Source: an uncultured Clostridia bacterium (GTDB taxonomy: Bacteria > Bacillota > Clostridia > Lachnospirales > Lachnospiraceae). From it: 7,136 nucleotides of DNA. Position 1 is the first letter of the stretch, and each line of letters opens with the position of its first letter. The notes beneath the pieces were generated by a model, which ran no database searches, was not told the origin of the DNA, and saw only the letters and a list, made by a program, of their open reading frames with translations. The stretch lies in the NCBI GenBank assembly GCA_947178045.1, contig CAMWWR010000091.1, positions 1-7,136 on the forward strand. The letters are read 5' to 3'. Of this stretch, positions 4,566 through 7,136 are shown in pieces. The position numbers and the translations under genes were made by a program.

Positions 4566-7132
4566 TAAAGATCCGAGGCGCGGATCAGCAGCAGATCCGC
4601 CTCCTGGAAACGTCCCTCGCGCGCAAAGGCCCGCAGCGTATCCGCCATTCTTTTTTCCGCGTGCTCCAGCACCTGACCAACGTATGCATGTACCGCCTCG
4701 CAGGCATTCTGGCGGCCGGCCTCGATCTGGTCCCTCACATTCTCTAAAAACTGCTCGGCAACCGGCTGTTCCATCTGGTATTCCTTCGACGCGAGCATGG
4801 AAAGCGCCTGCAGGAACAGATCCTCCGCCGTCCATTGCGGCAGGTGAATCCTGCATTGAAACAGCTGTTCCAGTTCGCCGTTCTCACGGAACAGCCGGTT
4901 CATTCTGCTTCTCTCGTCCTCAAAAACGATTGCGGTACTTCCGGCAAATTCCGGCAGGAGCGAAAGCAGCTCCGACACGCGCTCCCCGCTCAGCTCCGAG
5001 GCATGCTCCACAAGCAGCACCGTATTTTCCAGCTGTCCAATTCTGTCCGTAATCCTCATGCGGTTCAGCCCCGCTCCGCGAATCATGGCGACGCGCGAGG
5101 AATTCAGGCCGCCCAGCGTATGCGCACATTTTGCAAACGCTTTGGCAAGCGTCGTTTTTCCGCTTCTTGGATCTCCGGTAATCAGCACCAGCCTGTTTTT
5201 GTTCCTTGTGTCCAGAAATTGCTCCATACCACAGAAAATCTGCCTGCGCACCGGAATCAACGCCTGAAAACCGGCAAAAAATTCCTCCGGCCGGATTCCT
5301 CTCTCCTTCATCCTTCGGGCAAGCTCCGGCGTTTCCTCCGGGTCAACTCCCTCCAAAATATCCTCCGGATATTGATAGAGCGGCTGCGGCTCTCCGCTTT
5401 CGGCTTCTGCCTCCGCCGTTCCTTCCGCTGCCTTCCCGGATGCCGCGTCAGTCTCTGCCCCGGCCTTCTCATACACGGCTTTCTCCCCCGTGCCCTCGGC
5501 CTTCCCATCCGCTCTTTTTTCCGCCCTCGGCCTTCCTTCAGGCTCCGCCGGCGCGGACGCTGCAGCTTCGCTCTCTGCAGTGCTCCTTCCCGTGGTCTCC
5601 GACGGTGTCGATACTGCGCTTTCGCCCCCGGCAGCTCTCCTTCCCCCCGGCTCTCCATCCCGCCTGTTCCAATATTCCTCCGGTATGGAAAATTCCCTCG
5701 TGTCGCCCTGTTCTCCGGTTTGGCCGGTCTCCGCAGCCGGTTCCTGTATTCCTTCTGCGCCCTGTTCCTTCTGCGTGAGCTGTATGACGGCATTGGAGAG
5801 CTCGGCCTCCTGTTCCCCCTCCTGCAGCATCCGGTACAGACGTTCCTCCGCCTCCTTTTCCTTCCGGGAAGCTTCCTCCTCCATCTCCCGGCGCTGCCGC
5901 TCTCTTTCCTCCCGTTCTCTTTCCTCCCGCTCCCGCCGCTTTCTCTCCTTATGCTCGTGGCGGCGCTCCCACAGACTTTTCCGCGCCGGCTGGCGCTGAA
6001 CCAGCTGCTCCTCCGAAGCCGCGCCGTCCGCCCCCGCTTCCTGACTGTCCGTCCTGTGCGCATCCGGATTCCTGTCTGCGCCGCCCGTTATGCCCGCAGC
6101 TGCGGCATTTCCGGATACTGCGTCCGTATTTCCGAACGCCCCGGTCGGATTTACGAACATCTCTGCCAGATTGCCGGATGTCCCGGTCGAATTTACGGAC
6201 ATTCCAGTCGGATTGTCGACGGCATCCCATGCATTTCCGCTCCGGCCGGCTCCACCCTCCGGCAGCCGGGCCGTGCCTCTGCCCGGCTCCCCGTTTCCCA
6301 TCTCCGGCAGCTCCTCGACAAGCGTTTCCCGGTTCTCATCAAAATGCATCCGGATCTGCTGCGCGACCTGCATCCCCCGCAGAAGATCCATCGTGTTCTG
6401 CTGTCGGATCATCTCCTCCGTAATCGGCCCGAACTCTCTCGTATTCCAGATAACATCCTTTCCCTCTTCCTCGTAGATCGGCGGCAGCCCATAGCGCTCA
6501 TTGCGGTAATCCTCCTCCGAATAGTCGAAATTTCTGCCCTCGGGGGTCGTGCTCTCCTCAATAAAATTCTCGACCTCCTCCCTGCTTTTTCCCTCCATCA
6601 TCAGCCGCCTTACTTCGCGGACAAGCGCCTCTTCCTCCTGCCCTGCCGTCCCGGTGAAGGCCAGATTGATCGCCCGCAGGCCGCGCGCACGCTCCACATA
6701 GATTCCGGTGCCGAACCAGAGAATGATATCATCGCATTCCGCCACACATTTCTCCGGCTGGCCGCTCTTGTGATAGAGCTTTGCCAGCTCGTAGGCCCAG
6801 TCCTCCATGTAGTTTTCTTCCCGCAGAAGCTCCAGGTCCTCGATCAGCACCTCCATGCTCTCTTCGCGCAGCTTGTCGATACGGTAGCGGAAAATATGCC
6901 GGTAGAAATCCCTCGGGGCAATCGCGATAAAATCCCTCAGATAGGATTCCGCCATATCCGCCATCGAAAGCTTCAGGCACAGATTTATCATGTTGATCAG
7001 GATCCGCCTCGACTGATTTTTCTGATAAATCTGCTCATAGTAAACAAGCGCGGTATCATAGTTTCCATTCTTGTAATAGGCCTCCGCAATCACGCTCAGA
7101 TCAGCCGCGCTCTTCATTTTTGCCGCGTCCAC
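4565..7132 (-). CDS. TPR repeat protein with disordered charged middle and degenerate CbxX/CfxQ-like AAA domain
   Basis: 855 residues if it starts at GTG 7132; ATG 7117 (MKSAADLSVIAEAYY) is the more natural start, and the frame stays open to the window edge, so the true start may lie outside. Order of parts: TPR-like helices (12-39, 44-73, 112-141); a charged linker; six 7-residue repeats (304-345); a very Glu/Arg-rich helix (about 388-437); an Ala/Glu/Gly-rich disordered stretch to about 585; then an AAA module. Walker A is intact (GDPRSGKTT, 653-661). The Walker B position reads TVLLVEHAS (704-712) where CbxX-like ATPases have LFIDEA, so both acidic catalytic residues are changed. The sensor/arginine-finger zone reads LEQLFQCRIHLPQW (about 754-767) where relatives have SRF. 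ATP binding is plausible, hydrolysis doubtful. TPR plus CbxX-type AAA is also the layout of EccA, but no type VII secretion genes are seen here. Function unknown. No membrane segment or signal peptide is visible. Confidence 0.78.
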   Translation of the reverse strand: MDAAKMKSAADLSVIAEAYYKNGNYDTALVYYEQIYQKNQSRRILINMINLCLKLSMADMAESYLRDFIAIAPRDFYRHIFRYRIDKLREESMEVLIEDLELLREENYMEDWAYELAKLYHKSGQPEKCVAECDDIILWFGTGIYVERARGLRAINLAFTGTAGQEEEALVREVRRLMMEGKSREEVENFIEESTTPEGRNFDYSEEDYRNERYGLPPIYEEEGKDVIWNTREFGPITEEMIRQQNTMDLLRGMQVAQQIRMHFDENRETLVEELPEMGNGEPGRGTARLPEGGAGRSGNAWDAVDNPTGMSVNSTGTSGNLAEMFVNPTGAFGNTDAVSGNAAAAGITGGADRNPDAHRTDSQEAGADGAASEEQLVQRQPARKSLWERRHEHKERKRREREEREREERERQRREMEEEASRKEKEAEERLYRMLQEGEQEAELSNAVIQLTQKEQGAEGIQEPAAETGQTGEQGDTREFSIPEEYWNRRDGEPGGRRAAGGESAVSTPSETTGRSTAESEAAASAPAEPEGRPRAEKRADGKAEGTGEKAVYEKAGAETDAASGKAAEGTAEAEAESGEPQPLYQYPEDILEGVDPEETPELARRMKERGIRPEEFFAGFQALIPVRRQIFCGMEQFLDTRNKNRLVLITGDPRSGKTTLAKAFAKCAHTLGGLNSSRVAMIRGAGLNRMRITDRIGQLENTVLLVEHASELSGERVSELLSLLPEFAGSTAIVFEDERSRMNRLFRENGELEQLFQCRIHLPQWTAEDLFLQALSMLASKEYQMEQPVAEQFLENVRDQIEAGRQNACEAVHAYVGQVLEHAEKRMADTLRAFAREGRFQEADLLLIRASDL
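5822..5971 (-). other. Glu/Arg/Lys-rich charged helix segment inside the TPR-AAA protein
   Basis: Residues about 388-437 contain runs such as RREREEREREERERQRRE with almost no hydrophobic residue before RLYRMLQ. Alternating i,i+4 Glu-Arg/Lys pairs suggest a single stable alpha-helix or coiled coil acting as a rigid spacer. On the plus strand it is a pyrimidine-rich, CTCC-repeating tract. Confidence 0.6.
6098..6223 (-). repeat. 21-bp tandem repeat (six units) coding for a heptapeptide repeat
   Basis: Six in-frame 21-nt units give AVDNPTG, MSVNSTG, TSGNLAE, MFVNPTG, AFGNTDA and VSGNAAA, with consensus x-[S/F]-[V/G]-N-x-[T/A]-[G/A/E]. The Asn is invariant. Units differ in many bases, so the array is old or under loose constraint. 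It sits in the disordered linker of the TPR-AAA protein. Confidence 0.75.
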
Positions 7133-7136
7133 CGTC

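Noticed and set aside
5308..6063. Long Arg/Ser-rich and Pro-rich frames overlapping the low-complexity part of the TPR-AAA gene on both strands
   Set aside because: They are out-of-phase readings of the Glu/Arg and Ala/Glu tracts; only the TPR-AAA frame continues into recognisable domains at both ends.
6098..6223. Possible CRISPR-like array
   Set aside because: Units are 21 nt back to back with no spacers, in phase with a coding frame; it is a coding minisatellite.
4565..7132. Type VII secretion EccA assignment for the TPR-AAA protein
   Set aside because: Only the general TPR plus CbxX-like layout is shared; the catalytic residues differ and no ESX genes are in the window.

Overview
The window looks like a chromosomal core segment of a moderately GC-rich Gram-positive anaerobe, most likely a Lachnospiraceae-type Clostridium relative. 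The basis is protein style (HD-GYP, MurA, a GGS-type shikimate-kinase homologue, a CDFCG-type flavin reductase), AGGTGG/GGAGG ribosome sites, extended -10 promoters and clean hairpin-plus-T terminators. There is no rRNA, tRNA, CRISPR array, IS element or phage gene. The taxonomic guess rests on recognition, not a search.

Layout. (1) Positions 2-823, plus strand: the C-terminal part of an HD-GYP cyclic-di-GMP phosphodiesterase, followed by a strong terminator at 918-951. (2) Minus strand, read right to left from about 3960 to 1093: a flavin reductase-like flavoprotein (start 3919), a shikimate kinase-family protein (3342-2848), then murA (2509-1211). murA has its own strong promoter, a structured leader of about 180 nt, and a terminator at 1093-1147. 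(3) Plus strand: a divergent promoter at 4014-4042, a structured leader, and a small 112-residue Ig-like (Big_5/SbsA-like) protein with no signal peptide (4176-4514). Its stop codon lies inside a 15-bp perfect hairpin that can terminate in both directions. (4) Minus strand, 7132-4565: a large protein with N-terminal TPR repeats, a long disordered and highly charged middle with a 21-bp/7-residue tandem repeat, and a C-terminal CbxX/CfxQ-like AAA domain whose Walker A is intact but whose Walker B and arginine-finger positions are not.

How the genes fit together. MurA makes the first committed peptidoglycan precursor, and the shikimate kinase homologue would belong to aromatic biosynthesis if it acts on shikimate. 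The flavin reductase and the kinase homologue form a tight pair: the flavin reductase frame runs 95 nt into the kinase gene unless a -1 shift occurs at an in-phase A-AAA-AAG heptamer. The Ig-like protein and the TPR-AAA protein are convergent and share the terminator region; nothing in the sequence proves a functional link.

The points most worth checking are the TPR/AAA protein with its apparently inactive ATPase centre, the slippery heptamer, the loss of the shikimate-binding arginine in the kinase homologue, the 21-bp repeat, and the two structured leaders.
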